Source of the DNA: Burkholderiaceae bacterium
Lineage (GTDB): Bacteria > Pseudomonadota > Gammaproteobacteria > Burkholderiales > Burkholderiaceae_C
Assembly: GCA_023954035.1 (NCBI GenBank)
Contig: JAMLIT010000016.1
Span: 1 to 64,000 of the forward strand
Length of the DNA stretch: 64,000 bases
Direction of reading: 5' to 3'
Below are positions 18,481 to 27,742 of the stretch, in pieces. The translations under genes and the position numbers were made by a program. Numbering within the stretch: position 1 is the stretch's first letter; each line of letters begins with the position of its first letter. The notes beneath the pieces were generated by a model. It was not told where the DNA came from and did not search any database. It saw only the letters and a list, made by a program, of their open reading frames with translations.

Positions 18481-19038
18481 TCAGCGCGCCGGGGGTTCGA
18501 GCGGCGGGTAGGCGCGCGCGGGCACAGCCTGCGGCGCCCCATCCGTCTCGACGCTCTTGCTGTCCGGGGTCTGTACGGGATAGCGCGCCAATTGCTGCTC
18601 GGTGGCTTCGAGCGTCGGCACCTTGCCCTTGCCTTTGCGCGTTTCCAGCGAAGCGACGAATTCGCTCTCGGTGGGCATCTCATCGCCATCGTGGCGCTCG
18701 AGCACGTCGCCTTTGAAAAAGACCGTCAGCTTGCGCGTCTGCGGTTCGAGGCCGGGGCGCTTGAGCGTGAAGACATAGTCCCAGCGGTCGTCATGAAACA
18801 GGCTGGTGAGCAAGGGGGTGCCGAGGATTTCCCGCACCTGCTGGCGGCCCATGCCCGGCTGCAGGGCCTGAACCTGTTCGCGCGAAACGAAATTGCCTTG
18901 CACCACCTCCACGCGGTAGGGGTGGACCATGCTGGCGATGGAGGTACTTGCGCCGTTGAACGCGCTGCACCCTGAAAGCAGGGCGCCGAAGCACAGGAGC
19001 GTGCCCAGACGGGCACGGCGACGGGCTGGGGCAGACAT
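18481..19038 (-). CDS. bamE: Outer membrane protein assembly factor BamE
   Basis: Lipoprotein of the BAM complex that inserts beta-barrels into the outer membrane. The 185-residue product from the ATG at 19038 has a signal peptide with lipobox LLSGC (acylated Cys24) and the SmpA/OmlA domain: VVQGNFVSREQVQALQPGM, QVREILGTPLL, FHDDRWDYVFTLKRPG. The Glu/Lys and Pro-rich tail after residue 135 is longer than in E. coli BamE. Divergent from fur, 111 bases apart, as in many betaproteobacteria. Confidence 0.93.
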   Translation of the reverse strand: MSAPARRRARLGTLLCFGALLSGCSAFNGASTSIASMVHPYRVEVVQGNFVSREQVQALQPGMGRQQVREILGTPLLTSLFHDDRWDYVFTLKRPGLEPQTRKLTVFFKGDVLERHDGDEMPTESEFVASLETRKGKGKVPTLEATEQQLARYPVQTPDSKSVETDGAPQAVPARAYPPLEPPAR

Positions 19039-19149
19039 GGGCGGGGGGCTTGAGGCTATGATCGCTCGATTGTAGCGACAGGGCTTTGGCCGCTGTTTCC
19101 GCTGCCAGCCGCCGGCCGCAGCCAGGGCGGCGCACGAAGGACGTTTGCC

Positions 19150-19587
19150 ATGACCAACATTGACGAGCTCAAGAGCACCGGGCTCAAGGCCACGCTGCCG
19201 CGGCTGAAGATTCTGGAAGTCTTTCAGAAGGGAACGCAACGGCACATGACGGCCGAAGACGTGTTCCGCGTGCTGCTGGAAGACCGCTCTGATATTGGCC
19301 TGGCCACCGTGTACCGGGTGCTGACGCAATTCGAGCAAGCCGGCATCCTGCTGCGCAGCAATTTCGAGAGCGGCAAGGCCATCTACGAACTCAACGAAGG
19401 CCAGCACCACGACCACTTTGTCTGCACCACCTGCGGCAAGGTGGAAGAGTTCTACGACCCCGAAATCGAGAAACGCCAGCAGATCGTGGCAAAGGCCAAG
19501 GGCTGGGTGGTGGAAGACCACTCGATGGCCCTCTATGGTCTGTGCGCCCACTGCGCGCGTGCACGCGCAGCAGCCAACAAATCCTAA
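19150..19587 (+). CDS. fur: Ferric uptake regulator Fur
   Basis: Fe2+-dependent transcriptional repressor of iron acquisition. 145 residues: winged-helix DNA-binding half starting [36 protein letters not shown] (recognition region), then the metal-binding half with [16 protein letters not shown] (Cys92, Cys95) and LCAHC (Cys132, Cys135), a full structural zinc set. Its TAA overlaps the stop of the convergent hprK by two bases. TATGAT at 19056 is a candidate -10 element, but no convincing -35 accompanies it. Confidence 0.96.
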   Translation: MTNIDELKSTGLKATLPRLKILEVFQKGTQRHMTAEDVFRVLLEDRSDIGLATVYRVLTQFEQAGILLRSNFESGKAIYELNEGQHHDHFVCTTCGKVEEFYDPEIEKRQQIVAKAKGWVVEDHSMALYGLCAHCARARAAANKS

Positions 19588-20540
19588 GCTCCGGTGCCCT
19601 GGTCCATCGCTCTGCGGTGGCGTTCGACGAATTCCTGGTACGTATCGATGCCGCGCAGCTGCAGGATGGTATTGCGCACCGCCGCCTCGACCAGCACCGC
19701 AATGTTGCGTCCGGCCACCACCTGTATGACCACCTTGAGAATCGGCACGCCCAGCACGTCCTGGGTCAGCGGCTCGTAGGGGAGGCGTTCATAGTCGCGC
19801 TCCAGCGTCTCCTTGCGCACCAGGTGCACGATCAGCTTGAGCCGCATCTTGCGCCGCACCGCCGTCTCGCCAAAGATGGCGCGAATGTCCAGCAGGCCGA
19901 TGCCGCGCACTTCGAGCAGGTTCTGCAGCAGATCCGGGCATTTGCCTTCGATGGTGGTCTGGTTGATGCGAAACAGGTCCACCGCATCGTCGGCGACCAG
20001 GCCCTGGCCGCGTGAGATCAGCTCCAGCCCCAGCTCGCTCTTGCCCAGCCCCGATTCGCCCGTAATCATCACGCCCAGGCCCAGAATGTCCATGAACACC
20101 CCGTGCATGGTGATGCGGTCGGCAAAATGCTTGGACAGATAGGCGCGCAGCACGTCGATCACGAACGCGGAGGATTCGCGTGTGGCAAACATGGGGATCT
20201 GCGCGCGCTCGCACATGGACAGCAGCGCCTCGGGCGCCGCCTGGCCGTCTGCCAGGACAAGGACTGGCGGCTCCAGAGTGACGATGCGGGCAATGCGCCG
20301 GGTCGCGTCGTCCGGCGTGGCGTTGCTCAGATAATTGATTTCCCGCTCGCCCAGAATCTGCGCGCGGTAGGGGTGGATGTAGTTGAGGTAGCCCACCAAG
20401 TCTGCGCCCGAGCGCGCGGAGCGCACTGCCACTTCGTCGAACCGCCGCTCCGAGGCGCCCAGTCCCGCCACCCACTCCCATTTGAGGTGCGCGCGAAATG
20501 CCTCGAAGAGAACATCCGCACTGACGACGTTGGGCTTCAC
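19584..20540 (-). CDS. hprK: HPr kinase/phosphorylase
   Basis: Bifunctional enzyme that phosphorylates or dephosphorylates a serine of the PTS carrier HPr. 318 residues, with the Walker A loop GESGLGKS at 161-168 preceded by [16 protein letters not shown], and the family signature [16 protein letters not shown] near 220. In betaproteobacteria it belongs to an incomplete, regulatory PTS. It lies last in hpf-ptsN-hprK on the minus strand, 45 bases after ptsN. Confidence 0.95.
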   Translation of the reverse strand: MKPNVVSADVLFEAFRAHLKWEWVAGLGASERRFDEVAVRSARSGADLVGYLNYIHPYRAQILGEREINYLSNATPDDATRRIARIVTLEPPVLVLADGQAAPEALLSMCERAQIPMFATRESSAFVIDVLRAYLSKHFADRITMHGVFMDILGLGVMITGESGLGKSELGLELISRGQGLVADDAVDLFRINQTTIEGKCPDLLQNLLEVRGIGLLDIRAIFGETAVRRKMRLKLIVHLVRKETLERDYERLPYEPLTQDVLGVPILKVVIQVVAGRNIAVLVEAAVRNTILQLRGIDTYQEFVERHRRAMDQGTGA

Positions 20541-20585
20541 GACTGCGGCAACGAGAGGCGGGGCGGTGCGCCAGTGCGCGGCGGT

Positions 20586-21053
20586 TCAGGCCGCCTGGGT
20601 GGACTGCCAGCCGGCAATCAGCCCGTGCAGCTCGGCGGCGTCGCTGCTGGCCTTGATGCGCTCGCGCAAGGGCGCGTCGCTCAGGAGCTCGGCAATTTCC
20701 GAAAGGATTTCCAGATGCTTTTGCGTGGCAGCCTCGGGCACCAGCAGAAAAATCAGCAGGCAAACCGGCAGCTCGTCCGGGGCATCGAAACCGATCGGGC
20801 GTTCGAGTTGGAACACCGCGGCCATCGGCGACTTGAGCCCCTTGATCCGACCATGGGGAATGGCAACGCCGTGACCCAGACCGGTCGAGCCCAGGCGCTC
20901 GCGCGCAAACAGGCTGTCGGTAATCAGGGCGCGGGACAGCCCGTGCAGGGTTTCAAACAACAGGCCCGCTTCTTCAAAAGCGCGCTTTTTGCTGGTTGCG
21001 TCTACGCTCACGAGCACTTGGGCTGCGGGCAGGATGGAAGCGAGGCGATTCAT
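20586..21053 (-). CDS. ptsN: PTS IIA-like nitrogen regulatory protein (EIIA-Ntr)
   Basis: Cytosolic phospho-carrier that signals nitrogen/potassium state rather than importing sugar. From ATG 21053 the product has 155 residues, with the phosphorylatable His67 in [12 protein letters not shown] and the following [24 protein letters not shown]-Ntr is known in enterobacteria to control TrkA and Kdp, an interesting link to the potassium genes at 2.8-9.1 kb, although regulation here is only inference. A terminator lies between it and hpf, so it may depend partly on its own promoter. Confidence 0.94.
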   Translation of the reverse strand: MNRLASILPAAQVLVSVDATSKKRAFEEAGLLFETLHGLSRALITDSLFARERLGSTGLGHGVAIPHGRIKGLKSPMAAVFQLERPIGFDAPDELPVCLLIFLLVPEAATQKHLEILSEIAELLSDAPLRERIKASSDAAELHGLIAGWQSTQAA

Positions 21054-21103
21054 GGCGTGTCGGGAGCAATTATGCACCGCCTGCACAGGCTGCCCCGGAG
21101 GCG

Positions 21104-21129
21104 AAAAAAAGCCGCCCGGCAGGCGGCTT
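21104..21129 (-). terminator. Rho-independent terminator between hpf and ptsN
   Basis: On the minus strand AAGCCGCC and GGCGGCTT pair (plus-strand positions 21122-21129 and 21109-21116) around a five-base loop and run into seven T residues (A-run 21104-21110). It lies 38 bases after the hpf stop and should stop most hpf transcripts before ptsN. Confidence 0.85.
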
Positions 21130-21166
21130 GATCTGGCGCCGCTCAGGCGCGGCGCCGAAATGCGAT

Positions 21167-21514
21167 TCATGCCGACATCTGCGCCGGCTGCTCGCGGCGA
21201 CGCGCCGCGAAATGGTGGTCCTGCAAACGGTCCTTGTGGCGCACGACCTGGCGATCGAGTTTGTCGACCAGATCGTCCACCGCCGCGTAAAGATCTTCAT
21301 GCGCGCTTTCTGCGAACAGGTCGTTGCCTTTGACACGGATGGTGCATTCCGCGCGCTGCCTTCTTTCCTTTTCCTTTTGTTTCTCCACCGACATCAAAAC
21401 CTTGACGTCCACCACCTGATCAAAATGCCGCGTGATGCGATCGAGCTTGTGCGTCACATAACTGCGCAGCGCGGGGGTGACTTCGAGATGGTGACCGCTG
21501 ATTGTCAAATTCAT
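21167..21514 (-). CDS. hpf: Ribosome hibernation promoting factor (HPF/YfiA family)
   Basis: Binds the 30S subunit and inactivates ribosomes in stationary phase; also called sigma-54 modulation protein. 115 residues (short, HPF-like form) starting [20 protein letters not shown], with the central [20 protein letters not shown] and [21 protein letters not shown] (21, given as [14 protein letters not shown]). A near-perfect AGGAGG lies nine bases before the ATG at 21514, which fixes the start against a long upstream open frame. Its usual neighbour rpoN is not present upstream. Confidence 0.94.
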   Translation of the reverse strand: MNLTISGHHLEVTPALRSYVTHKLDRITRHFDQVVDVKVLMSVEKQKEKERRQRAECTIRVKGNDLFAESAHEDLYAAVDDLVDKLDRQVVRHKDRLQDHHFAARRREQPAQMSA

Positions 21515-21856
21515 AAACCAACCTCCTGGGGCTCTGGGGAAGAACGCCGCGCGTCCTGGTGGCAGGAGGCGCGGCCCGAAACCGGAACGAAGTGCGACAC
21601 GCCCACTATGCGCGCCGCGCCAGGGCAAATCAATGGGATTCCAGACGAACCTGGCGGGGCTCTTGGCCGCCACTCGCGCTGCTTCGCCAAACAGCGCACA
21701 ATGTCGGGCTTGGGTCGCCTGGCCGTGCCCAGAACGGCCGTGCGGCCGCTTCGGCCGGCGCCTGGAGCGCGGCATAGAATTTCGCCGCGCCGCCTCGCCT
21801 CTTCGGCGGTCCATCGCCCGGCGCACACGCGCAGAACACCTCCTCGCTTTTTTCCC
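21515..21856. other. 342-base intergenic region between hpf and purC
   Basis: Divergent promoter region for hpf (minus) and purC (plus). I see no convincing gene: the open frames that cross it are the antisense and upstream extensions of hpf and purC. The part next to purC is very GC-rich (around 21710-21800) with CGGCCG-type short palindromes, and no strong sigma-70 hexamers stand out. Confidence 0.6.
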
Positions 21857-22777
21857 ATGACCGCCCTTGCCAGCCCCGCCCTGCACACGTCCACGCTCGC
21901 CTCGCTCCCGCTGCTGGCGCGCGGCAAGGTGCGCGACAACTACGCCGTGGGCGACGACCGCATCCTGATGGTCGCCAGCGACCGCCTTTCGGCCTTTGAC
22001 GTCATCATGGGCGAGCCCATTCCCGGCAAGGGCGAATTGCTGACGCGGATGGCGCTGTTCTGGTTCGACAAGCTCGGGCACGTTTGTCCCAACCACCTGA
22101 CGGGGGAGGCACCCGAGAGCGTGGTGGCGCCAGGCGAAGTGGCCCAGGTGCGTGGTCGTTCGATGCTGGTGCAGCGGCTCACGCCCCTGCCGGTGGAAGC
22201 CGTCGTGCGAGGCTACCTGGCGGGCAGCGGCTGGAAGGAATACCAGGCGACGCAATCGGTCTGCGGCGTGGCGTTGCCCGCGGGCCTGACCAACGCCGCG
22301 CGCCTGCCCGAGCCCATTTACACGCCAGCGGCCAAGGCCGCGGCGGGAGAGCACGACGAGAACATCACTTTCGAGAAAACCGTGGAAATGATCGGCGCCG
22401 AGCACGCGGCGCGGATCCGCGATACCAGTCTTGCGCTGTACCGTGCCGCTTCGGAGATCGCACTGGCCAAGGGCATGATCATTGCCGACACCAAGTTCGA
22501 GTTTGGCCTGGCACCCGACGGCACGCTGGTGCTGATGGACGAAGTGCTCACGCCCGACAGTTCCCGCTACTGGCCAGCCGAAGCCTATGAAACCGCGCTG
22601 GCCGCGGGCGAAAATCCGCCCAGCTACGACAAGCAGTTCGTGCGCGACTGGCTGGAGCAGGCCCAGGTGGGCGGCAGGCCCTGGGACAAGACGCCGCCTG
22701 CGCCGCGCCTGCCGCAAGCGGTGATTGAGAAGACCGCCGCCAAGTACCGCGAGGCGATGGAGCGCCTGACGGCCTGA
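21857..22777 (+). CDS. purC: Phosphoribosylaminoimidazole-succinocarboxamide synthase
   Basis: Purine biosynthesis step 7 (SAICAR synthetase): joins aspartate to CAIR. 306 residues from ATG 21857, the length of the long bacterial/yeast-type PurC. Hallmarks are [20 protein letters not shown] near residue 20, [36 protein letters not shown] and [20 protein letters not shown] (last two being signature regions). Convergent with cnoX, with an interspersed repeat between their ends. Confidence 0.96.
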   Translation: MTALASPALHTSTLASLPLLARGKVRDNYAVGDDRILMVASDRLSAFDVIMGEPIPGKGELLTRMALFWFDKLGHVCPNHLTGEAPESVVAPGEVAQVRGRSMLVQRLTPLPVEAVVRGYLAGSGWKEYQATQSVCGVALPAGLTNAARLPEPIYTPAAKAAAGEHDENITFEKTVEMIGAEHAARIRDTSLALYRAASEIALAKGMIIADTKFEFGLAPDGTLVLMDEVLTPDSSRYWPAEAYETALAAGENPPSYDKQFVRDWLEQAQVGGRPWDKTPPAPRLPQAVIEKTAAKYREAMERLTA

Positions 22778-22794
22778 ATTATCGAGTCAAATCG

Positions 22795-22842
22795 GGCTCT
22801 AGCGCTTATCCAGAAAGCGTTAGAAGCTATTTTTTCAGTAGC
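22795..22842 (+). repeat. Interspersed AGCGCTT repeat, intergenic copy
   Basis: GGCTCTAGCGCTTATCCAGA then AAGCGTTAGAAGCTATTTTT, between the convergent ends of purC and cnoX. The AGCGCTT...AAGCGTT pair gives an imperfect hairpin followed by a T-run, so this copy may also end purC transcription. It serves as reference for the copies found inside genes. Confidence 0.7.
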
Positions 22843-22858
22843 AACTTCTTGCCCGGGA

Positions 22859-23827
22859 TCAGTTCAGCGCCATGCTCAGCTTGCGCCGGTAGCTGTTGAG
22901 CAGCGCCGTGGCCTCGTCTTGCTCGGCGCCGCTCTTGCCCATCAGCTCGATCCCGCCGGCGCTCTTGCCAGGGACGCCAGCGTCGGCCTTGGGCTTCGGC
23001 GGCGTGAGCAATTCGAGGATGGCAACATAGGTCTTGCGCGCCGCGCCGTCCTGCCAGACCTTGTCGCGCAGGATGATCTCCAGCAGCTCGTCCATGGCGG
23101 CGGTCCACTGGCCTTCGGCCATCAGCACGCGCGCCTTGGCAAAACGGGCGTCAAAATCGCGCTTGTTCTGCGCAATCAGCGCGTCGAACTGCTCCAGGGG
23201 CCAGTTGCCGCGCTCGTCCTGCTGCACGAACTGCAGTGCCGCCAACCAGTGCGACAAGGCCTCAAAGCGCAGCGGCTTGGGGATACGCGCCAGGGGCTCA
23301 TGCAGCAAGGCCTCGGCCTCCTCGAGAGCGCCAGTGGCGGTCAGCAAGCGGATGTAGTCGAAACGCGCGTCGTCGTTGGTCGGGTCTGCGGCAAGCGCAT
23401 CGGCCATCTTGGCGAGCGCCGCCTGGGTGTCGCCCGCGTCCAGCAGGGCATGGGCCTCGTCGACCTCGGCCTCGGCCTCGAGCGCGCCTTCCGAGGGCAC
23501 GTGCTTGTCCAGAAAGGCGCGCAATTGCGCGGGCGGCAGCGCGCCGACGAAACCGTCCACCGGCTGGCCCTGCACGAACAAAACGCACAGCGGAATGCTG
23601 CGCGTGCCGAACATTTGCGACAACTGGCCCGCAATCTCGGGCACCTTGTCGGCGTCGAGCTTGGCCAGCGTGAAGCGGCCGGCGTACTCGGTCTCCAGCA
23701 GCTCCAGTTGCGGCCCTAGCTGCCTGCAGGGCCCGCACCACTCGGCCCAGACATCGACGAGAACGGGGGTACGCAAGGACGCGGTGAGGACTTCGGCTTC
23801 AAAATTGGCAAGGGTGACATCGATCAT
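22859..23827 (-). CDS. cnoX: CnoX-type thioredoxin with tetratricopeptide tail
   Basis: Cytosolic chaperone-redoxin related to E. coli YbbN/CnoX, which holds unfolded or chlorine-stressed proteins and passes them to GroEL. 322 residues from ATG 23827: thioredoxin domain with active site WCGPC at 30-34 (both cysteines present, unlike E. coli YbbN), then from about residue 125 a helical TPR-like region (EAHALLDAGDTQAALAKMAD, FAKARVLMAEGQWTAAMDEL). Divergent from purE, 101 bases apart. Confidence 0.87.
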   Translation of the reverse strand: MIDVTLANFEAEVLTASLRTPVLVDVWAEWCGPCRQLGPQLELLETEYAGRFTLAKLDADKVPEIAGQLSQMFGTRSIPLCVLFVQGQPVDGFVGALPPAQLRAFLDKHVPSEGALEAEAEVDEAHALLDAGDTQAALAKMADALAADPTNDDARFDYIRLLTATGALEEAEALLHEPLARIPKPLRFEALSHWLAALQFVQQDERGNWPLEQFDALIAQNKRDFDARFAKARVLMAEGQWTAAMDELLEIILRDKVWQDGAARKTYVAILELLTPPKPKADAGVPGKSAGGIELMGKSGAEQDEATALLNSYRRKLSMALN

Positions 23828-23928
23828 GGGAATCGTTTTCCAAGGCAGCGGGGCGTGCATTGCGCCCCAAAAGTAAAATTGCGCGTTCACTCTAGCGCAG
23901 ACCCGCGGGCGCTGCGCCTCCAGACACT

Positions 23929-24420
23929 ATGACTAGCCCACAGATTGGCGTCGTCATGGGCTCCAGCAGCGACTGGGACACCATGCAGCATGCAGTCGAG
24001 ATTCTCAGCCAATTCGGCATTGCCTACGAGGCGCAGGTGGTTTCAGCCCACCGCATGCCCGACGACATGTTCGCCTACGCCGAGGCCGCAGCCGGGCGCG
24101 GCCTGCAAGCCATCATTGCCGGCGCGGGCGGTGCAGCGCACCTGCCGGGCATGCTGGCCGCCAAGACGCCTGTGCCGGTGCTGGGCGTGCCGGTGCCCAG
24201 CCGCCACCTGCAGGGCGTTGATTCGCTGCACAGCATCGTGCAGATGCCCAAAGGCGTTCCGGTAGCCACCTTTGCCATTGGTGCGGCGGGCGCGGCCAAC
24301 GCAGCGCTGTTTGCCGTGGCCATGCTGGCCAACCACAACCCGGCGCTGCGCGAGCAGCTGCGCGTCTTTCGCAAGGCGCAGACCGAGGCAGCGCGCGCCA
24401 TGCGGCTGCCGCCCGAATGA
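23929..24420 (+). CDS. purE: N5-carboxyaminoimidazole ribonucleotide mutase
   Basis: Class I PurE, which converts N5-CAIR to CAIR in purine synthesis. 163 residues with VMGSSSDWDTMQHAVEIL, VSAHRMPDDMFAYA (catalytic His in SAHR) and IIAGAGGAAHLPGMLAAKT. The ATG of purK overlaps its stop (ATGA), so the two are translationally coupled; the matched pair PurE/PurK converts AIR to CAIR. Confidence 0.97.
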   Translation: MTSPQIGVVMGSSSDWDTMQHAVEILSQFGIAYEAQVVSAHRMPDDMFAYAEAAAGRGLQAIIAGAGGAAHLPGMLAAKTPVPVLGVPVPSRHLQGVDSLHSIVQMPKGVPVATFAIGAAGAANAALFAVAMLANHNPALREQLRVFRKAQTEAARAMRLPPE

Positions 24421-25586
24421 GCGTGGGCATGCGCCCCATCCTGCCCGGCGCCACGCTGGGGGTGCTCGGCGGCGGCCAGCTGGGCCGCATGTTCGTGCAC
24501 GCGGCGCAGGCCATGGGCTACTTCACTGCCGTGCTCGACCCGGACCCGGCCAGCCCGGCGGGGCGCGTCAGCCACCACCACATCCAGAGCGCCTACGACG
24601 ACCCCGACGGCCTGCGCCAACTGGCGGGCCTGTGCGCCGCCGTCACCACCGAGTTTGAAAACGTGCCCGCTGTGGCGCTGGCGGCGCTGGCCGGCCAGTG
24701 CACCGTCTCGCCCGCAGCCCGCGCCGTGGCCGTGGCGCAGAACCGGGCCGAGGAGAAGGCCCATTTCACCGCCTGCGGCGTGCCCTGCGCGCCGTACACG
24801 GTGATCGAGACGCCCGAGCAACTGGCCAGCGCCGACCCGTCGCTTTTTCCGGGCATCCTGAAAACCTCCCGCATGGGCTACGACGGCAAGGGCCAGGCCC
24901 GCGTGCAGACGCCCGCCGAACTGACCACCGCCTGGGACGCCATGGGCCGCGCTCCCTGCGTGCTGGAACAGCGGCTGCACCTGGCGCTGGAATGCTCGGT
25001 GATCGTCGCGCGCGGCGCGGATGGGGCCTGTGTGCACCTGCCACTGCAGCGCAATCTGCACCGGGACGGGATTCTGGCGGTGACCGAAGTTTATGAAGAA
25101 AATATGCCTCTAGCGCTTATGCAGCAAGCGCTGGCAGCTGCAAAATCAATAGCGGACGAATTGCAGTACATCGGCGTGCTGTGCGTCGAATTCTTTGTTC
25201 TGGAGGACGGACGCCTCGTTGTGAACGAAATCGCCCCACGCCCGCACAACAGCGGCCACTACAGCGTGGACGCCTGCGACGTTTCGCAGTTCGAGCTGCA
25301 GGTACGCACGCTCGCTGGTTTGCCGCTGACGCCGCCGCGCCAGCACAGCGCAGCCATCATGCTCAACCTGCTGGGAGACTTGTGGTTTGCAGGCGGCGAG
25401 ACGCAGCAGGAGCCTGCGTGGACGCAGGTGCTGGCCTTGCCAGGGACGCATTTGCACCTCTATGGCAAAGAGCAGGCGCGCCACGGCCGCAAGATGGGGC
25501 ACTTGAATGTGACGGCGGCCAGTGCGGCTGCCGCACGCAGCACCGCGTTGCAGGCGGCAGCACTGCTGGGTCTGCCGGAATTCTGA
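24417..25586 (+). CDS. purK: N5-carboxyaminoimidazole ribonucleotide synthase
   Basis: ATP-grasp carboxylase that converts AIR and bicarbonate to N5-CAIR. 389 residues with LGVLGGGQLGRMFVHAAQAM near residue 12, the ATP-grasp loop KTSRMGYDGKGQARV near 150 and NEIAPRPHNSGHYS near 270. Residues about 230-250 (ENMPLALMQQALAAAKSIAD) are encoded by an interspersed repeat and replace the variable loop that usually links the central and C-terminal parts. Coupled to purE; followed ten bases later by the Sua5 gene. Confidence 0.96.
   Translation: MSVGMRPILPGATLGVLGGGQLGRMFVHAAQAMGYFTAVLDPDPASPAGRVSHHHIQSAYDDPDGLRQLAGLCAAVTTEFENVPAVALAALAGQCTVSPAARAVAVAQNRAEEKAHFTACGVPCAPYTVIETPEQLASADPSLFPGILKTSRMGYDGKGQARVQTPAELTTAWDAMGRAPCVLEQRLHLALECSVIVARGADGACVHLPLQRNLHRDGILAVTEVYEENMPLALMQQALAAAKSIADELQYIGVLCVEFFVLEDGRLVVNEIAPRPHNSGHYSVDACDVSQFELQVRTLAGLPLTPPRQHSAAIMLNLLGDLWFAGGETQQEPAWTQVLALPGTHLHLYGKEQARHGRKMGHLNVTAASAAAARSTALQAAALLGLPEF
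25107..25153 (+). repeat. Interspersed AGCGCTT repeat, copy inside purK
   Basis: CCTCTAGCGCTTATGCAGCA then AGCGCTGGCAGCTGCAAAAT, nearly collinear with the intergenic copy at 22795-22842. Translated in frame as PLALMQQALAAAKSI. Same strand and frame as the proA copy relative to the repeat. Confidence 0.7.
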
Positions 25587-25596
25587 AGGTGCAGGG

Positions 25597-26598
25597 ATGA
25601 TCCTCGACGGCAAGCTCCCCGATTCCATCGTCCAGGCCGCGCAAGCGCTGCGCAGCGGCGCCCTGGTGGGCCTGCCCACCGAAACCGTCTACGGGCTGGC
25701 CGCCGACGCGGACAGCGATGGCGCCGTGGCGCAGGTGTTTGCCACCAAGGGACGGCCGAGCGATCACCCGCTGATCGTGCACGTGGCAAGCGCCGACGCG
25801 CTCCAGCACTTCGCCCGCGAGGTGCCGGATTTCGCTCAAGCGCTGGTCCATGCTTTCTGGCCCGGCCCGCTCACCGTGATCCTGCCGCGCCGCGCAGACG
25901 TCGCTGCGGCCGCAGCCGGCGGCCAGGACAGCATCGGCCTGCGCTGCCCGGCGCACCCCGTGGCCCAGGCCTTGCTGGCCGCCTGCGCCGCGCCCCCGCC
26001 GGGCGAGCGGGCCATTGCCGGCCTGGCTGCGCCCAGTGCCAACCGCTTTGGCAGGGTCAGCCCCACCACGGCCCAGCACGTGCTGGACGAGCTTGGCAGC
26101 GCGCTGCTGGTGCTCGACGGCGGCGCCTGCGCCGTGGGCATTGAATCGACCATCGTCGATTGCACGCGCGGCGCCCCGGTGCTGCTGCGCCCGGGCGCCA
26201 TCAGCCGCGCGCAAATCGAGGCGGTTTGCGCTCGCCCATTGCTGTCCAGAGACGATCTGCCTGCCATGGCGCCGCGTGCGTCGGGCACGCTGGAATCGCA
26301 CTACGCGCCGCAGGCGACGGTGCGCCTGATGGACGCGCGCGCGCTGCAAGCGGGCCTCGACATCCTGGGCGCGGACGCGGCCCACCTGGCGGTGTATGCC
26401 CGAGCCCCCCTGCGCAGCGCGTCGTCCCGCGTACTGATCCGCCGCATGCCCGACGACGCCGAGGCCACCGCGCAGCAGCTCTTTGCTGCGCTGCGCGGCT
26501 TCGATGATGCGGGCGTGCGCTTGATCTGGGTGGAGGTACCGCCCAACACGCCGGACTGGGAAGGCGTGCGCGACCGCCTGCAGCGCGCGGCGGCGTGA
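25597..26598 (+). CDS. tsaC: Threonylcarbamoyl-AMP synthase (Sua5 type)
   Basis: Makes threonylcarbamoyl-AMP, the donor for t6A37 of tRNAs that read ANN codons. 333 residues: an N-terminal YrdC/SUA5 domain with LVGLPTETVYGLAADADSD, KGRPSDHPLIVHV, WPGPLTVILPRR and SANRFGRVSPTTAQHV, followed by the extra C-terminal Sua5 domain beginning at ASGTLESHYAPQA. The partner tsaB is in this window at 31.3 kb. ATG at 25597 preceded by AAGGTGCAGGG, ten bases after purK; probable operon purE-purK-tsaC. Confidence 0.94.
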   Translation: MILDGKLPDSIVQAAQALRSGALVGLPTETVYGLAADADSDGAVAQVFATKGRPSDHPLIVHVASADALQHFAREVPDFAQALVHAFWPGPLTVILPRRADVAAAAAGGQDSIGLRCPAHPVAQALLAACAAPPPGERAIAGLAAPSANRFGRVSPTTAQHVLDELGSALLVLDGGACAVGIESTIVDCTRGAPVLLRPGAISRAQIEAVCARPLLSRDDLPAMAPRASGTLESHYAPQATVRLMDARALQAGLDILGADAAHLAVYARAPLRSASSRVLIRRMPDDAEATAQQLFAALRGFDDAGVRLIWVEVPPNTPDWEGVRDRLQRAAA

Positions 26599-26655
26599 AC
26601 ACGCCTTGGGGACTCAGATCGTTAAACTACCCAGCCTTATCGGAGAATACACACC

Positions 26656-27609
26656 ATGGCAAAACAATGGATGCGCCGCAGCGTGCTTGCTGCTGCCTGC
26701 GCCGCAGCAGCCGTGCTGGCGGCCTGCGGATCGAGCAGCACCGAATCGGCCATCACGCCCGAGCGATTCATCGCCTTTGGCGACGCACACAGCGACGTCG
26801 GCCAGAAGGGGACGCGCTACACCGTCAACGACGGCAGCATCAACAACTGGACGCTGCAAGTGGCCGATCGCTACGGCAAGAACCTGTCCAGCGCTTCGTC
26901 CGGCGGGCTGAGCTACGCGCAGGGCAACGCCCGACTGGTGGCCACGCCCGATGCGGCAGGCGATGCGTCCACGCTAGCCATTGCGGCCCAGGTCGACACC
27001 TTCCTCGCCAAGGGCAGCTTTGCGGCCAATGACCTGGTTTTGATGAATGGCGGCATCAGTGATCTGATCGTCGGATTCGCGGCGGTGCAGGCGGGTAGCC
27101 AGACCGAAGACGCCTTCGTCGCCAGCGCCCGCGCGAGCGGCAAGCTCCTGGCCGCGCAGGTCAAGCGCCTGGTGGATGCAGGCGCACCGCACGTACTGGT
27201 ATCGGGTATTTTTGATCTGGGAATGACGCCCTGGGCCAAGGCCGTCGACCGCGAAAGCCTGCTCAGCCGAGCCAGCAGCGCTTTCAACCAGGGGCTGCTG
27301 GTGGACATCAACGACCTGGGCGCCAAGGTGCTGTACATCGACGCGGCCTACTTCGTGAACCTCTACAAAGCGGCCCCGGGGGTGTATTCCTTCACCAACA
27401 CCTCCGACCCGGTTTGCACCTCGGTGGATGCCGGACCCGGCATTGGCATCGGTGCAGGGCAGGTGAATTCGGCGCTGTGCACGCCGTCCACCCTGGTGGC
27501 AGGCGCGAACGTGAACAGCTACGTGTTTGCCGACCCGGTCTACCTCAGCCCTTCTGCCCAGCGGCAACTGGGCAACTACGCCTACGACCGCTTGCGCGCC
27601 CGCTGGTAG
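26656..27609 (+). CDS. SGNH-hydrolase-like lipoprotein lacking catalytic residues
   Basis: 317-residue predicted lipoprotein (lipobox LAAC, Cys24) whose fold and spacing match the GDSL/SGNH esterase family, like the paralogue at 28425-29570. The key residues are changed: block I reads FGDAHSDVG instead of GDSLxDxG, so the nucleophile Ser44 is Ala; block III reads NGGISDL instead of GGxND, so Asn is Ser135; block V reads FADPVYLSP, keeping Asp293 but with Tyr296 in place of His. Only the block II Gly and the Asp remain. The gene is otherwise intact, so it is probably a non-enzymatic binding protein. ATCGGAG precedes the ATG. Confidence 0.82.
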   Translation: MAKQWMRRSVLAAACAAAAVLAACGSSSTESAITPERFIAFGDAHSDVGQKGTRYTVNDGSINNWTLQVADRYGKNLSSASSGGLSYAQGNARLVATPDAAGDASTLAIAAQVDTFLAKGSFAANDLVLMNGGISDLIVGFAAVQAGSQTEDAFVASARASGKLLAAQVKRLVDAGAPHVLVSGIFDLGMTPWAKAVDRESLLSRASSAFNQGLLVDINDLGAKVLYIDAAYFVNLYKAAPGVYSFTNTSDPVCTSVDAGPGIGIGAGQVNSALCTPSTLVAGANVNSYVFADPVYLSPSAQRQLGNYAYDRLRARW

Positions 27610-27630
27610 GCAGGCGCGACCCACAAAAAA

Positions 27631-27653
27631 ACCGACCCCGGGGTCGGTTTTTT
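27631..27653. terminator. Bidirectional rho-independent terminator
   Basis: ACCGACCCC and GGGGTCGGT (27631-27639 and 27640-27648) form a perfect nine-base stem with TTTTTT after it and AAAAAAA before it (27625-27631), so it can end transcription from the SGNH-like gene on the plus strand and from ompW on the minus strand. Confidence 0.9.
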
Positions 27654-27717
27654 GCTTTGGGTGGGCGCAGCCGTCCTCCAACCCGCCGCGCTTGCGCACG
27701 GTCATGCGGGGATCGCT

Positions 27718-27742
27718 GGCTATCGCCCTAAAAGCGATAGCC
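27718..27742. repeat. Perfect hairpin at the 3' end of ompW
   Basis: GGCTATCGC (27718-27726) and GCGATAGCC (27734-27742) around CCTAAAA. It covers the last codons and stop of ompW. There is no T-run, so it is more likely an RNA-stability stem or a remnant of the GATAGC-ended interspersed repeats than a terminator. Confidence 0.5.
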
